Origin: Prevotellaceae bacterium UBA711
Lineage (GTDB): Bacteria > Bacteroidota > Bacteroidia > Bacteroidales > Bacteroidaceae
NCBI GenBank assembly: GCA_002297545.1
Contig: DBLZ01000054.1
Coordinates: forward strand, 49,580-67,116
Length of the DNA stretch: 17,537 nucleotides
Reading direction: 5' to 3'
The notes under the pieces: model-generated
What the model was told of the DNA's origin: nothing
Databases searched by the model: none
The model's input: the letters and a program-made list of their open reading frames with translations, nothing else
Position numbers and translations under genes: made by a program
Part shown: piece by piece, positions 1 to 7,603 of the stretch
How the letters are laid out: every line of letters begins with the position of its first letter
Position numbering within the stretch: the first letter of the stretch is position 1

Positions 1-16
1 GGGGGGGGGGGGGGGG
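1..16. other. Poly-G run at the window edge (probable sequencing/assembly artefact)
   Basis: The window opens with sixteen consecutive G residues and then changes abruptly to ordinary AT-richer sequence. Nothing else in the window resembles this. Two-colour short-read chemistry reports absent signal as G, and such runs often survive at contig ends, so I read it as an artefact rather than biology. A genuine homopolymeric phase-variation tract is the alternative, but no gene is visible across it. Confidence 0.75.
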
Positions 17-43
17 TAAAACACACTGTATTTATTTTCTCCG

Positions 44-51
44 TATGTTTG
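44..51 (+). promoter_or_regulatory. Possible Bacteroides-type -7 box (TATGTTTG)
   Basis: The sequence TATGTTTG fits the TAnnTTTG -7 consensus of the Bacteroidetes primary sigma factor. It lies about 105 nt upstream of the first lipoprotein gene. No TTTG -33 box is visible at the expected 19-20 nt spacing upstream, so this is a weak candidate. If used, it would produce a ~100-nt leader containing the inverted repeat at 82-136. Confidence 0.3.
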
Positions 52-81
52 CGAATGAAAAGGCGAGACCTCGGGAGTAAA

Positions 82-136
82 GGTGCCCTTGTTCCGAAGC
101 CGCGCCCTCATAGCCAAACAATACAATAAGGGCACC
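82..136 (+). terminator. Inverted repeat in the leader of the first lipoprotein gene
   Basis: GGTGCCCTT (82-90) pairs perfectly with AAGGGCACC (128-136), and the stem can extend by three pairs including one G-U, giving about 12 pairs around a ~31-nt loop. The downstream tract is only moderately T-rich. It could terminate an upstream gene outside the window or form a 5'-UTR structure. The loop is long for an intrinsic terminator. Confidence 0.3.
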
Positions 137-156
137 ACTTTAATCTCTCTTAATTT

Positions 157-642
157 ATGAAAAAGAGTGTTTTCCTTTGCAGTGCTGTCTTGATGATGAT
201 GGCATCATGTTCCACCACTTTCACAACAAAGACGTCTACCACAGCCAATGTGCCCCAGTCTCTGCTTTCCGCCACTGTAGCCGACCTTGACGTTGCCAAA
301 GAGCGCATCACCTACACCATCGCTCCTTCCAAAGAGATCCAGCGCTGTGGCGAAGCCAACGTGAAACGTGCGGTAGAAGCTGAAGCATTGGATGCATACG
401 CCAAAAAGACCGGCAAGACAGCCGACCTGTTGCTGGAACCCGAGTATATCATCAGCAGGACCCGCAAGTTCTTCAGGGGTACCAAAGTGACCAGCATCAC
501 TGTAACCGGCCGTCCGGCAAGCTACAAGAACTTCCATTCTCTCAACGACTCTGTATGGTGCAACCCCATCTTCCGCGCCGGTTACAAAAACTCCGTCAAG
601 AAGGAAAACGGCGGTCTTCTCAAAGGCATGTTCGGCAAATAA
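157..642 (+). CDS. Lipoprotein of unknown function, paralogue of the next gene
   Basis: This gene encodes a 161-residue predicted lipoprotein. The N-terminus is a short basic start (MKK), a hydrophobic stretch and a lipobox M-A-S-C with the lipidated cysteine at residue 18. Residues ~38-136 form a domain that is clearly repeated in the neighbouring gene: shared blocks include ATVADL, GEANV, EAEAL, LLEP, ITVTGRPA/ITVSGRPA and CNPIFR. I do not recognise a named family with confidence. The protein should be exported and anchored by its lipidated cysteine; the residues after the cysteine (S-T-T-F) lack the acidic export signal described for surface-exposed Bacteroidetes lipoproteins, so the periplasmic face is more likely. 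The start is the ATG giving a complete signal peptide. It is followed 43 nt later by its longer paralogue, probably in one transcript. Confidence 0.85.
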   Translation: MKKSVFLCSAVLMMMASCSTTFTTKTSTTANVPQSLLSATVADLDVAKERITYTIAPSKEIQRCGEANVKRAVEAEALDAYAKKTGKTADLLLEPEYIISRTRKFFRGTKVTSITVTGRPASYKNFHSLNDSVWCNPIFRAGYKNSVKKENGGLLKGMFGK

Positions 643-685
643 TGCCATTGCATAGCCTAATATCAACATAAAAGACTTTGCAGTT

Positions 686-1666
686 ATGAAAAAAGCAATT
701 GGCATTATGGCTGTAGCCTCTCTGCTGCTATCGGCCTGTGATACGCTGCAAAAGACAGCTACCACAGCAAACATAAGCACGCAAATACACAGCGCTGCCA
801 CCGTAGCCGACCTGAAAGTAGGTGATCGCATCTCCTACACCATGACACCGAGCAAGGATGTGCTCCGCGGAGGTGAAGCCAACGTCAGACACGTGGCAGA
901 GGCAGAAGCCCTGACAAAGAAAGGCGGCAATGCAGACATATTGCTGGAACCCAACTACACCATAACAAAAAAGCGCGGGTTCTTCACCAACAAGATCACA
1001 TCCATCACCGTGAGCGGTCGCCCGGCATTCTACACCAATTTCCGCTCCCTGCCCGACTCTGTGCTGTGCAATCCCATATTTCGCGGCATCAAGACAGCGA
1101 AAAAGTTCTCGCCGGCCCAACGTCCCACGACAAAGGCTTTGTCTGCAGTAACGTACGACAGCAAGGCAAGGAACCTGAGACAGCGAGGACTGAGCATGCA
1201 GTTTGAACTGGACCCGGGTGCCTGCTTTTTGGATAATGATCACCATGACGCATATCCTATGGTAGCCTTTTTGCTGAATCCCGCCTACAATATCAATTCC
1301 CGTTGGGCAGTAGGCCTTGGCATAGGTTTCAATTACCAAGGTAACGAAGCAGACATCTGGTCCGTCCCCCTGTATGTCCATGCCCGCCACTACTTCTCTC
1401 CCTCGGTGAAATCATGGTTTGTGGACGGACGTTTGGGCAGCAATATCGCATGCGACGAGAACATCTCTTCAGGTGCATACGTGGGAGTAGGCATAGGCTA
1501 CAGCTTCAAGTATTTCGAAATAGCCGCACGCTACAATTACACAGGCAGTTACTATGCCGGAGGAGACAACGAGTACGAGTGGGAAGACTGGGATGACTTC
1601 GGATACGAGAGTGAAAAGAGCCGCTATGTCCATCAGGCCCTTCTGTCTCTTGCATGGAAATTCTGA
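686..1666 (+). CDS. Lipoprotein with C-terminal outer-membrane beta-barrel-like domain
   Basis: This 326-residue protein starts with a lipoprotein signal (lipobox L-S-A-C, cysteine at residue 18). Residues ~38-137 are a second copy of the domain in the preceding gene. From about residue 170 the sequence changes to alternating aromatic/hydrophobic strands with glycine-rich turns (for example VGLGIGFNYQG, YVGVGIGYSFKYFEIAARY) and ends in ...LSLAWKF. A terminal phenylalanine is typical of outer-membrane barrels, so the C-terminal ~155 residues look like a small six- to eight-stranded barrel. An acidic segment near residues 296-310 is a probable loop. Combining a lipobox and a barrel in one chain is unusual. 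The gene probably arose by duplication of its neighbour plus domain fusion. It is closed by the hairpin at 1721-1753. Function unknown; envelope location inferred. Confidence 0.85.
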   Translation: MKKAIGIMAVASLLLSACDTLQKTATTANISTQIHSAATVADLKVGDRISYTMTPSKDVLRGGEANVRHVAEAEALTKKGGNADILLEPNYTITKKRGFFTNKITSITVSGRPAFYTNFRSLPDSVLCNPIFRGIKTAKKFSPAQRPTTKALSAVTYDSKARNLRQRGLSMQFELDPGACFLDNDHHDAYPMVAFLLNPAYNINSRWAVGLGIGFNYQGNEADIWSVPLYVHARHYFSPSVKSWFVDGRLGSNIACDENISSGAYVGVGIGYSFKYFEIAARYNYTGSYYAGGDNEYEWEDWDDFGYESEKSRYVHQALLSLAWKF

Positions 1667-1720
1667 CCCCGTCCTTTGCATCACACTATCGGGCCATGTG
1701 CCCGTGTCACGCACTATCAT

Positions 1721-1753
1721 GAAGGCGCACAATCATTGCGGTTGTGTGCCTTC
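1721..1753 (+). terminator. Rho-independent-type hairpin after the lipoprotein pair
   Basis: GAAGGCGCACAA (1721-1732) pairs with TTGTGTGCCTTC (1742-1753), giving a 12-pair stem with one G-U pair and a 9-nt loop, followed by TTT. It separates the lipoprotein pair from the leuS promoter 26 nt downstream. The T tract is short, but the stem is strong. Confidence 0.7.
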
Positions 1754-1778
1754 TTTGCACAAATAAAGACGATTTTAT

Positions 1779-1809
1779 TTTGCGTTACGCCGACTATATC
1801 GTACCTTTG
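1779..1809 (+). promoter_or_regulatory. Consensus Bacteroides promoter for the leuS operon
   Basis: TTTG at 1779-1782 and TACCTTTG at 1802-1809 match the -33 (TTTG) and -7 (TAnnTTTG) elements of Bacteroidetes primary-sigma promoters with a 19-nt spacer. Transcription would begin a few bases after 1810, giving a leader of about 25 nt before the leuS ATG. This also rules out the longer leuS reading frame, whose extra N-terminus would overlap both the terminator and the promoter. Confidence 0.8.
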
Positions 1810-1840
1810 CAGTCGGAATAATCAGCATAAGACATTTAAG

Positions 1841-4681
1841 ATGAGAGAGTACGACTTTCGCGGCATCGAAGCCAAATGGCATGCCCGCTGGGTGGCCAAC
1901 AAGACATACCATGTGACCGAAGACGAGACGAAGCAGAAGTTCTATGTCCTGAACATGTTCCCCTACCCCAGCGGCGCCGGCCTGCACGTGGGCCATCCCT
2001 TGGGCTACATAGCCAGCGACATCTATGCCCGCTTCAAGCGTCAGCAGGGCTACAATGTGCTCAATCCCATGGGCTACGACTCATACGGTCTGCCCGCAGA
2101 GCAGTATGCCATACAGACGGGGCAGCATCCCGAGATAACCACCTTCCGCAACATAGACCGCTATCGCGAGCAACTGGACAAGATAGGCTTCTCCTTTGAC
2201 TGGGACCGCGAGGTGCGCACCTGCGACCCCGGCTACTACCACTGGACCCAGTGGGCATTCCAGCAGATGTTCCGCTCATACTTCTGCACCTCGGCCAACA
2301 AGGCCATGCCCATAGACTCGCTGATCCGGCACTTCGAGACCCGCGGCACCGAGGGCATCACGGCCGCAAGCAGCGAGGAACTCTCCTTCACGGCCGCCGA
2401 GTGGCAGGCCATGAGCGAGGAGAAGAAGAGCCGCACCCTGATGAACTACCGCATAGCCTTCCTGGGCGAGACGATGGTGAACTGGTGTCCCAAACTGGGT
2501 ACAGTGCTGGCCAACGACGAGGTGATCGACGGAGTGAGCGAGCGAGGCGGCTATCCCGTGGAGCAGAAGAAGATGCGCCAGTGGTGCTTGCGCGTCAGCG
2601 CCTACGCCCAGCGCCTGCTGGACGGCTTGCAGACACTGGAGTGGAGCGACAGCATCAAGGAGACGCAGAAGAACTGGATAGGCCGCAGCGAGGGTACCGA
2701 GGTACGCATCGGCGTGGCAGACAGCGACGTGGAGTTCACCATCTTCACCACACGTGCCGACACCATGTTCGGCGTGACATTCTTCGTCCTCGCTCCCGAG
2801 AGCGAACTGGTGCGGCAGCTGACCACCGCCGGGCAGAAGGCCGAAGTGGACAAGTATCTGGCCTACGTCAAGGGCCGTACCGAGCGCGACCGCATGATAG
2901 ACCACACGGTCACCGGCGTATTCTCCGGCTCATACGGCATCAATCCCATCACCGGCGACAAGTGCCCGATATACATCTCCGAGTACGTGCTCTCGGGCTA
3001 CGGCACAGGCGCCATCATGGCTGTGCCCGCCCACGACTCACGCGACTATGCCTTTGCACGTCACTTCGACCTGCCCATCATTCCGCTGATCGAAGGAGCC
3101 GACGTAAGTGAGGAGAGCTACGATGCCAAGGAGGGCACCGTGATGAACTCTCCCATGGCGGGCAAGACAGCCTTCAAGGGTTTCTCGCTGAACGGTCTGA
3201 GCGTGAAAGAGGCCATCGCCGCAACAAAAAAGTTTGTCAGCGAGAACGGCCTGGGCCGCGTGAAGGTGAACTTCCGCCTGCGCGACGCCATATTCTCCCG
3301 CCAGCGCTACTGGGGCGAACCTTTCCCCGTCTACTACAAGCACGGCATTCCCTGCATGATTCCCGAGGAGTGTCTGCCCGTGGAACTGCCCCAGGTAGAG
3401 AACTTCCTGCCCACAGAGAGTGGCGAGCCTCCCCTCGGCAACGCCCAGATATGGGCATGGGACGAAGTGAACCGCAAGATCGTGGACAAGGCGCTCATCG
3501 ATGATAAAACCATATTCCCCATAGAGCTGTTCACCATGCCCGGCTTTGCCGGCTCCAGCGCCTACTACCTGCGATACATGGATCCCAGCAACGACCACGC
3601 CCTGGTGGACGACCGGGTGGCAGCATACTGGCAGAACGTGGACCTCTACGTGGGAGGCAGCGAGCATGCCACCGGCCACCTCATCTACTCCCGCTTCTGG
3701 AACAAGTTCCTCTTCGACCTGGGCGTGAGCAAGCAGGAGGAGCCTTTCCACAAACTCATCAACCAAGGCATGATACAGGGCCGAAGCAACTTCGTGTACC
3801 GCATAAAGGACACCAACACGTTCGTCAGCCTCGGCCTCAAGGACCGGTACGACACCACACCCATACACGTGGACGTGAACATCGTCAGGAACGACATACT
3901 GGACGTGGATGCCTTCAAGGCATGGCGTCCCGAGTACGAGACCGCAGAGTTCATCCTGGAGGATGGCAAGTATGTCTGCGGATGGGCCGTGGAAAAGATG
4001 TCCAAGAGCATGTTCAACGTGGTGAACCCCGACATGATAGTGGAGCGCTACGGTGCCGACACCCTGCGCCTCTACGAGATGTTCCTTGGCCCCGTGGAGC
4101 AGAGCAAGCCCTGGGACACTAACGGCATAGACGGCTGCCATCGCTTCCTGAAGAAATTCTGGCAGCTCTTTTGGGACAAGGAGGGCAACCTGCCGGCAGA
4201 CGCCACGGAACCCACGGCCGACAACATGAAGACCCTGCACCGCCTCATCAAGAAAGTGACCGCGGACATAGAGGCATTCTCCTACAACACTTCCATCTCG
4301 GCCTTCATGGTGGCCACCAACGAGCTCACCGCCCAGAAATGCCGCAGCCGCGAGGTGCTGATGCAGATGGTCACGCTCCTGGCACCCTTTGCCCCGCATA
4401 TCGCCGAAGAACTATGGGAGGCCATGGGCGGCGAGGGCAGCGTGTGCGATGCACAGTGGCCCAGTTTCGACGAGAAGTTCCTGGTGGAGAGCAGCGTGCA
4501 GCTTGGCGTGCAGTTCAACGGCAAGGTGCGCTTCTCCATGCTCTTCCCCACAGATGCCACTCCCGAGGAGATGGTACGCCTGGCCACCGAAGCCCCAGAG
4601 GCGCAGAAGTATCTCGAGGGCAAGCAGGTGGTGAAGACCATCGCCGTGCCCAAACGCATCGTCAATATCGTGGTGAAGTAG
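1841..4681 (+). CDS. leuS: Leucyl-tRNA synthetase
   Basis: This class I aminoacyl-tRNA synthetase charges tRNA-Leu with leucine in the cytoplasm. The 946-residue protein has the HIGH-type signature HVGH (49-52) and KMSKS (719-723). The CP1 editing domain carries TTRADT (303-308) and GTGAIMAVPAHDSRD (388-402), the segment that hydrolyses mischarged tRNA. A C-terminal anticodon-binding region follows. At 946 residues it is longer than E. coli LeuRS (860). Two extra segments stand out: ~55 residues at about 149-205, and an enlarged region just before KMSKS. I recall the first as typical of Bacteroidetes LeuRS. The start ATG at 1841 lies 31 nt after the -7 box; the frame stays open further upstream, but that stretch holds the promoter and terminator. 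It heads a run of leuS, two YitT genes and rdgB. Confidence 0.97.
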   Translation: MREYDFRGIEAKWHARWVANKTYHVTEDETKQKFYVLNMFPYPSGAGLHVGHPLGYIASDIYARFKRQQGYNVLNPMGYDSYGLPAEQYAIQTGQHPEITTFRNIDRYREQLDKIGFSFDWDREVRTCDPGYYHWTQWAFQQMFRSYFCTSANKAMPIDSLIRHFETRGTEGITAASSEELSFTAAEWQAMSEEKKSRTLMNYRIAFLGETMVNWCPKLGTVLANDEVIDGVSERGGYPVEQKKMRQWCLRVSAYAQRLLDGLQTLEWSDSIKETQKNWIGRSEGTEVRIGVADSDVEFTIFTTRADTMFGVTFFVLAPESELVRQLTTAGQKAEVDKYLAYVKGRTERDRMIDHTVTGVFSGSYGINPITGDKCPIYISEYVLSGYGTGAIMAVPAHDSRDYAFARHFDLPIIPLIEGADVSEESYDAKEGTVMNSPMAGKTAFKGFSLNGLSVKEAIAATKKFVSENGLGRVKVNFRLRDAIFSRQRYWGEPFPVYYKHGIPCMIPEECLPVELPQVENFLPTESGEPPLGNAQIWAWDEVNRKIVDKALIDDKTIFPIELFTMPGFAGSSAYYLRYMDPSNDHALVDDRVAAYWQNVDLYVGGSEHATGHLIYSRFWNKFLFDLGVSKQEEPFHKLINQGMIQGRSNFVYRIKDTNTFVSLGLKDRYDTTPIHVDVNIVRNDILDVDAFKAWRPEYETAEFILEDGKYVCGWAVEKMSKSMFNVVNPDMIVERYGADTLRLYEMFLGPVEQSKPWDTNGIDGCHRFLKKFWQLFWDKEGNLPADATEPTADNMKTLHRLIKKVTADIEAFSYNTSISAFMVATNELTAQKCRSREVLMQMVTLLAPFAPHIAEELWEAMGGEGSVCDAQWPSFDEKFLVESSVQLGVQFNGKVRFSMLFPTDATPEEMVRLATEAPEAQKYLEGKQVVKTIAVPKRIVNIVVK

Positions 4682-4718
4682 TCACACGGAAAACGTGCAA
4701 CACAATACAGCAAGTCCT

Positions 4719-5654
4719 ATGAAGACCAAAGAAGCACTGACCGAACAACGTGAACGACTGCAGAGCCGCCTACGCAAGTACCACATCCTGGACCTGATAA
4801 AGGACCTCATATTCATAAACCTTGGCATGGCCATCTACGACGTGGGATGGGCGCTGTTCCTGTTGCCGTACAAGATCACCACCGGCGGCGGTGCCGGCCT
4901 GTGTGCCATCATACAGTATGCCACAGACTTCCCCATGCAGTACAGCCTGCTGATAGTGAACGCCGGCCTGCTGCTGCTGGCATGGTGGCAACTTGGACTT
5001 AATTTCACCCTGAAGACGCTCTACGCGGTCCTCTCCCTCACGCTCTACCTGCAGATAGGCCAGGACATCGTCAGTGTGCCCGAGTATGGGCTATGGCAGG
5101 TGCTGGGCGAGAACCAGGAGGGTATGGCCTGTATCTTGGGCGCTATACTCAACGGTATAGGAATAGGCATGGTATTCATGAGCGGCGGCAGCACAGGCGG
5201 ATGGGATATCATAGCCTCTATCGTGAACAAGTACAAGAACGTGAGCATAGGCCGTGTGCTCCTGTACCTGGACCTCTTTGTCATAGGCAGCTGCTACTTC
5301 CTGTTCCACAGCTGGCAGATGGTGGTCTTCGGCTACGTCACCCTGGTGATATACACCTTCGCCGTAGACACGATGATAAACTCGTCCAAACAGGACATAC
5401 AGTTCACCATCTACACGCTGCATCACAACGTGATGGTGGAGTCCATCCGTTCCAACACCGGCCACACGGCCACGCTGATGTTCGGCGAGGGCGGCTTCAC
5501 GCACAACCAGATGCGGGTGGTGGTGACCATAGTGCACAAAAGCGAACAAGTGAACATGTTGCGCCTGATACGCGACACCGACCCCGATGCCTTCGTCACC
5601 TTCCACCGCGTGGAGGGAGCCTTTGGCAAGGGTTTCAATGTAATCAAAGCATAA
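4719..5654 (+). CDS. YitT-family membrane protein (DUF161 + DUF2179), copy 1
   Basis: This is a 311-residue integral membrane protein of the YitT/DUF161 family, of unsettled function and possibly a transporter. A hydrophilic N-terminus with a possible short helix (~1-22) is followed by about five membrane segments. The family hallmark GGSTGGWDIIAS, followed by VNKYKNVSIGR, sits in the middle. The C-terminal ~80 residues form a cytoplasmic DUF2179-type domain ending VEGAFGKGF. I chose ATG 4719; an in-frame GTG at 4695 would add eight unconvincing residues. It starts 37 nt after leuS with no promoter between, so it is likely cotranscribed, and it precedes its own paralogue by 18 nt. Confidence 0.9.
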   Translation: MKTKEALTEQRERLQSRLRKYHILDLIKDLIFINLGMAIYDVGWALFLLPYKITTGGGAGLCAIIQYATDFPMQYSLLIVNAGLLLLAWWQLGLNFTLKTLYAVLSLTLYLQIGQDIVSVPEYGLWQVLGENQEGMACILGAILNGIGIGMVFMSGGSTGGWDIIASIVNKYKNVSIGRVLLYLDLFVIGSCYFLFHSWQMVVFGYVTLVIYTFAVDTMINSSKQDIQFTIYTLHHNVMVESIRSNTGHTATLMFGEGGFTHNQMRVVVTIVHKSEQVNMLRLIRDTDPDAFVTFHRVEGAFGKGFNVIKA

Positions 5655-5658
5655 CATC

Positions 5659-5664
5659 AAGGAG
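5659..5664 (+). promoter_or_regulatory. Clear Shine-Dalgarno site (AAGGAG) for the second YitT gene
   Basis: AAGGAG ends 8 nt before the ATG at 5673, a textbook distance. It is notable because most genes in this window, as is usual in Bacteroidetes, have no recognisable Shine-Dalgarno sequence. It fixes the start and suggests independent, efficient initiation in the short gap between the two paralogues. Confidence 0.7.
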
Positions 5665-5672
5665 AACTACAC

Positions 5673-6563
5673 ATGTTAAAGTTAGAATGGAGCGACCTCG
5701 TTCCCTCCGGTAAAGACCTGCTGATGATAACCGCCGGACTGGTTATCTATGCCATAGGCTTCTCGTGTTTCATCCTGCCGTATGAGATGACCAGCGGCGG
5801 TGTCTCCGGTATAGGTGCCCTGATCTTCTACGTCACGGGCTTCCCGCCTTCCTATACCTATTTTATAATAAACCTGGTGCTGCTGGCCTTTGCCACAAAG
5901 ATCCTGGGCGTGAAATACACGGTGAAGACCCTCATTGCCACGGCCATGATCTCCATACTGATAGGCGTGGGGCAGTCAGTGGCCACCAGCCCTACAGGCG
6001 AACTGTACAAAGTGGTAGGCGAACAGAAGTTCATGGCATGCGTCCTCGGCGGCCTGTCCGAGGGCATAGGTCTCGGTCTGGTGTTCCAGGCAGGCGGCAG
6101 CACAGGCGGCTCTGATATCATTGCCTCCATCATCAACAAGTACAAGCCCATCAGCCTGGGACGCGCCATGCTGATGGTGGACATCTTCATCGTATCGCTC
6201 AACTGGTTCGTCCTGCAAGACGTAGAGACCCTGGTAATGAGCTACTGCATGATGTTCATCGCCATCAACATGATAGACTACGTTGTCAACGGTGCACGTC
6301 AGAGCGTACAGTTCATCATCGTGTCGGAAAAGTACGAGCAGATAGCCACACGCATCAACAACGAACTGGACCGCGGTTGCACCATACTCGAGGGTCACGG
6401 ATGGTACAGCAAGCAGAAACGCCCCGTGCTCCTTGTCCTGGCCAAGAAGTTTGAACGCAAGGACATCTTCAACCTCATCCACAAGGAAGACCCCAAGGCA
6501 TTCGTGTCCATGTCCAACGTGGAAGGCGTCTTTGGCGAAGGCTTCGATCCAATAAAGAAGTAA
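5673..6563 (+). CDS. YitT-family membrane protein (DUF161 + DUF2179), copy 2
   Basis: This 296-residue paralogue of the preceding gene has the same architecture: about five membrane helices and the motif GGSTGGSDIIAS, followed by INKYKPISLGR. The C-terminal DUF2179-like domain contains GCTILEGHGWYSK and ends VEGVFGEGFDPIKK. Compared with copy 1 it lacks the ~25-residue charged N-terminal extension, and its C-terminal domain is closer to the usual family form (copy 1 has HTATLMFGEGGFTH at the equivalent place). Adjacent but diverged copies suggest an old tandem duplication and perhaps a heteromeric pair. It is preceded by a strong Shine-Dalgarno site and followed by the hairpin at 6570-6620. 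Function of the family is not established. Confidence 0.9.
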   Translation: MLKLEWSDLVPSGKDLLMITAGLVIYAIGFSCFILPYEMTSGGVSGIGALIFYVTGFPPSYTYFIINLVLLAFATKILGVKYTVKTLIATAMISILIGVGQSVATSPTGELYKVVGEQKFMACVLGGLSEGIGLGLVFQAGGSTGGSDIIASIINKYKPISLGRAMLMVDIFIVSLNWFVLQDVETLVMSYCMMFIAINMIDYVVNGARQSVQFIIVSEKYEQIATRINNELDRGCTILEGHGWYSKQKRPVLLVLAKKFERKDIFNLIHKEDPKAFVSMSNVEGVFGEGFDPIKK

Positions 6564-6569
6564 CAACCA

Positions 6570-6620
6570 CAGGTGGTGAAAGGAACAACGGCATTACGTA
6601 CCCGCGGCCTTCACCACCTG
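6570..6620 (+). terminator. Long inverted repeat between the second YitT gene and rdgB
   Basis: CAGGTGGTGAAAGG (6570-6583) and CCTTCACCACCTG (6608-6620) are complementary apart from one bulged A, giving a ~13-pair stem around a 24-nt loop, followed by TTTCATCCC. It starts 7 nt after the stop of the YitT gene. The loop is long and the T tract short, so it may attenuate or stabilise the mRNA rather than fully terminate; no clear promoter follows before rdgB. Confidence 0.5.
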
Positions 6621-6645
6621 TTTCATCCCATATAGTGCATCCCCC

Positions 6646-7251
6646 ATGGTATTCGCCACGAACAACGAACACAAGCTGAGAGAGATACGTCAGATCCTTG
6701 GCGACAAGACCGAGATACAAGGACTTTCTGACATAGGCTGCACCGAGGACATTCCCGAGGACAGCGATACCCTGGAGGGCAATGCCCTGCAGAAGGCGCG
6801 CTACGTGGCCGAACGATACGGCGTGGACTGCTTTGCCGACGACACCGGCCTGCACGTGGATGCTCTCGACGGAGCGCCGGGAGTCTATACAGCCCGCTTC
6901 GGAGCCATGAACGGCTTCGGCGACAGCCACGACTCGCAGGCCAACATCCGTTGCCTGCTTTCCAAAATGGAAGGCAAGACGGACCGCCGCTGCCGCTTCC
7001 GCACCATCATAGCCCTGGTGCGCCACACCGACAACGGAACCCTGGAGGAGCACCTGTTCGAGGGCGTGGTAGAGGGCAAGATAGTCACCTCGCTCCGCGG
7101 TACCAACGGCTTCGGCTACGACCCGATCTTCGAGGTGGAAGACACGGGGCTGACCTTTGCAGAGATGGGAGCCGAGGGCAAGAACGCTCTGTCCCACCGT
7201 GCACGTGCCGTGGCACGGCTGGCGGCGTTTCTCAGAGAAGAGAAACGATAA
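6646..7251 (+). CDS. rdgB: XTP/dITP pyrophosphatase (RdgB/HAM1 family)
   Basis: This 201-residue enzyme cleaves non-canonical purine nucleotides (dITP, XTP, ITP) to monophosphate and pyrophosphate, cleaning the nucleotide pool before incorporation. The N-terminal substrate loop VFATNNEHKLREI lies at residues 2-14. The metal-binding/catalytic segment FADDTGLHVDAL, followed by APGVYTARF, lies near 64-85. The C-terminal GTNGFGYDPIF and the later ALSHRARA are the base-recognition and active-site hallmarks. Length matches the family (about 190-205). The ATG at 6646 leaves only one residue before the first conserved block. I recall rdgB near leuS and yitT in other Bacteroidales; cotranscription depends on read-through of the hairpin upstream. 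Confidence 0.95.
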   Translation: MVFATNNEHKLREIRQILGDKTEIQGLSDIGCTEDIPEDSDTLEGNALQKARYVAERYGVDCFADDTGLHVDALDGAPGVYTARFGAMNGFGDSHDSQANIRCLLSKMEGKTDRRCRFRTIIALVRHTDNGTLEEHLFEGVVEGKIVTSLRGTNGFGYDPIFEVEDTGLTFAEMGAEGKNALSHRARAVARLAAFLREEKR

Positions 7252-7285
7252 GGCCTCTTTCCTTTATATTGAACCCAATAATATC

Positions 7286-7603
7286 ATGAGCAAGAAACAA
7301 CAGCCCATACACAAAACCTTTTTAGGTGAGATAAAGGAAATCATTGATGCCTCGCGGCGTAATGCCGTCAGAAGCGTAGACTTTTGCCGCGTGCAGATGT
7401 ATTGGCACTTGGGCAAGCGTATTTTCCAAGAAGAACAGCAGGGAAAGAACAGAGCCGACTATGGCACTTATCTGATAAAGAGCCTTGCTGCAGAGCTGGA
7501 ACCCGAATACGGTAGCGGATTTGGCGTGCGCCAATTGGAACGCAGCAGACAGTTTTACCGGCTTTATCCAATTGCGACCACACTGCGGACGCAATTGAAT
7601 TGA
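7286..7603 (+). pseudogene. Truncated DUF1016/YhcG-like nuclease, N-terminal domain only
   Basis: The 105-residue product matches the N-terminal domain of DUF1016 (YhcG-like, PD-(D/E)XK superfamily) proteins: features include VQMYWHLGKRI, EEQQGKNRADYG, GSGFGVRQLERSRQFYRLYP and LRTQLN. Full-length members are about 330-380 residues, with the nuclease domain in the second half, which is absent here. In relatives this motif continues Q-L-(N/S)-W-S-H. Here the W codon position is TGA, the next codon is still serine, and resemblance ends there. The remainder continues in the same frame as a different protein (7604-8050). UGA is used as a normal stop by three genes in this window, so recoding is unlikely. 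The remnant has no nuclease domain. It starts 34 nt after rdgB. Confidence 0.8.

Noticed and set aside
1676..1840. In-frame N-terminal extension of leuS
   Set aside because: The extension covers a strong terminator hairpin and the consensus -33/-7 promoter; the family N-terminus fits the ATG at 1841.
3038..4399. 453-codon open frame on the minus strand inside leuS
   Set aside because: It is antisense to a fully conserved leuS region and its translation is low-complexity, rich in H, V, G and L with no family motif. GC-rich codon bias in leuS suppresses stops on the other strand.
4695..4718. GTG start adding eight residues to the first YitT protein
   Set aside because: ATG at 4719 gives a normal N-terminus, and the added residues have no support.
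7265..7285. Small dyad (TATTG...CAATA) before the DUF1016 remnant as a terminator for rdgB
   Set aside because: Only five pairs and no T tract; too weak to call.
7601..7603. Recoded UGA (tryptophan or selenocysteine) joining the DUF1016 and DUF418 fragments
   Set aside because: UGA is a normal stop for the second lipoprotein, STAS and permease genes here, and the halves belong to unrelated families, so a broken junction is simpler.
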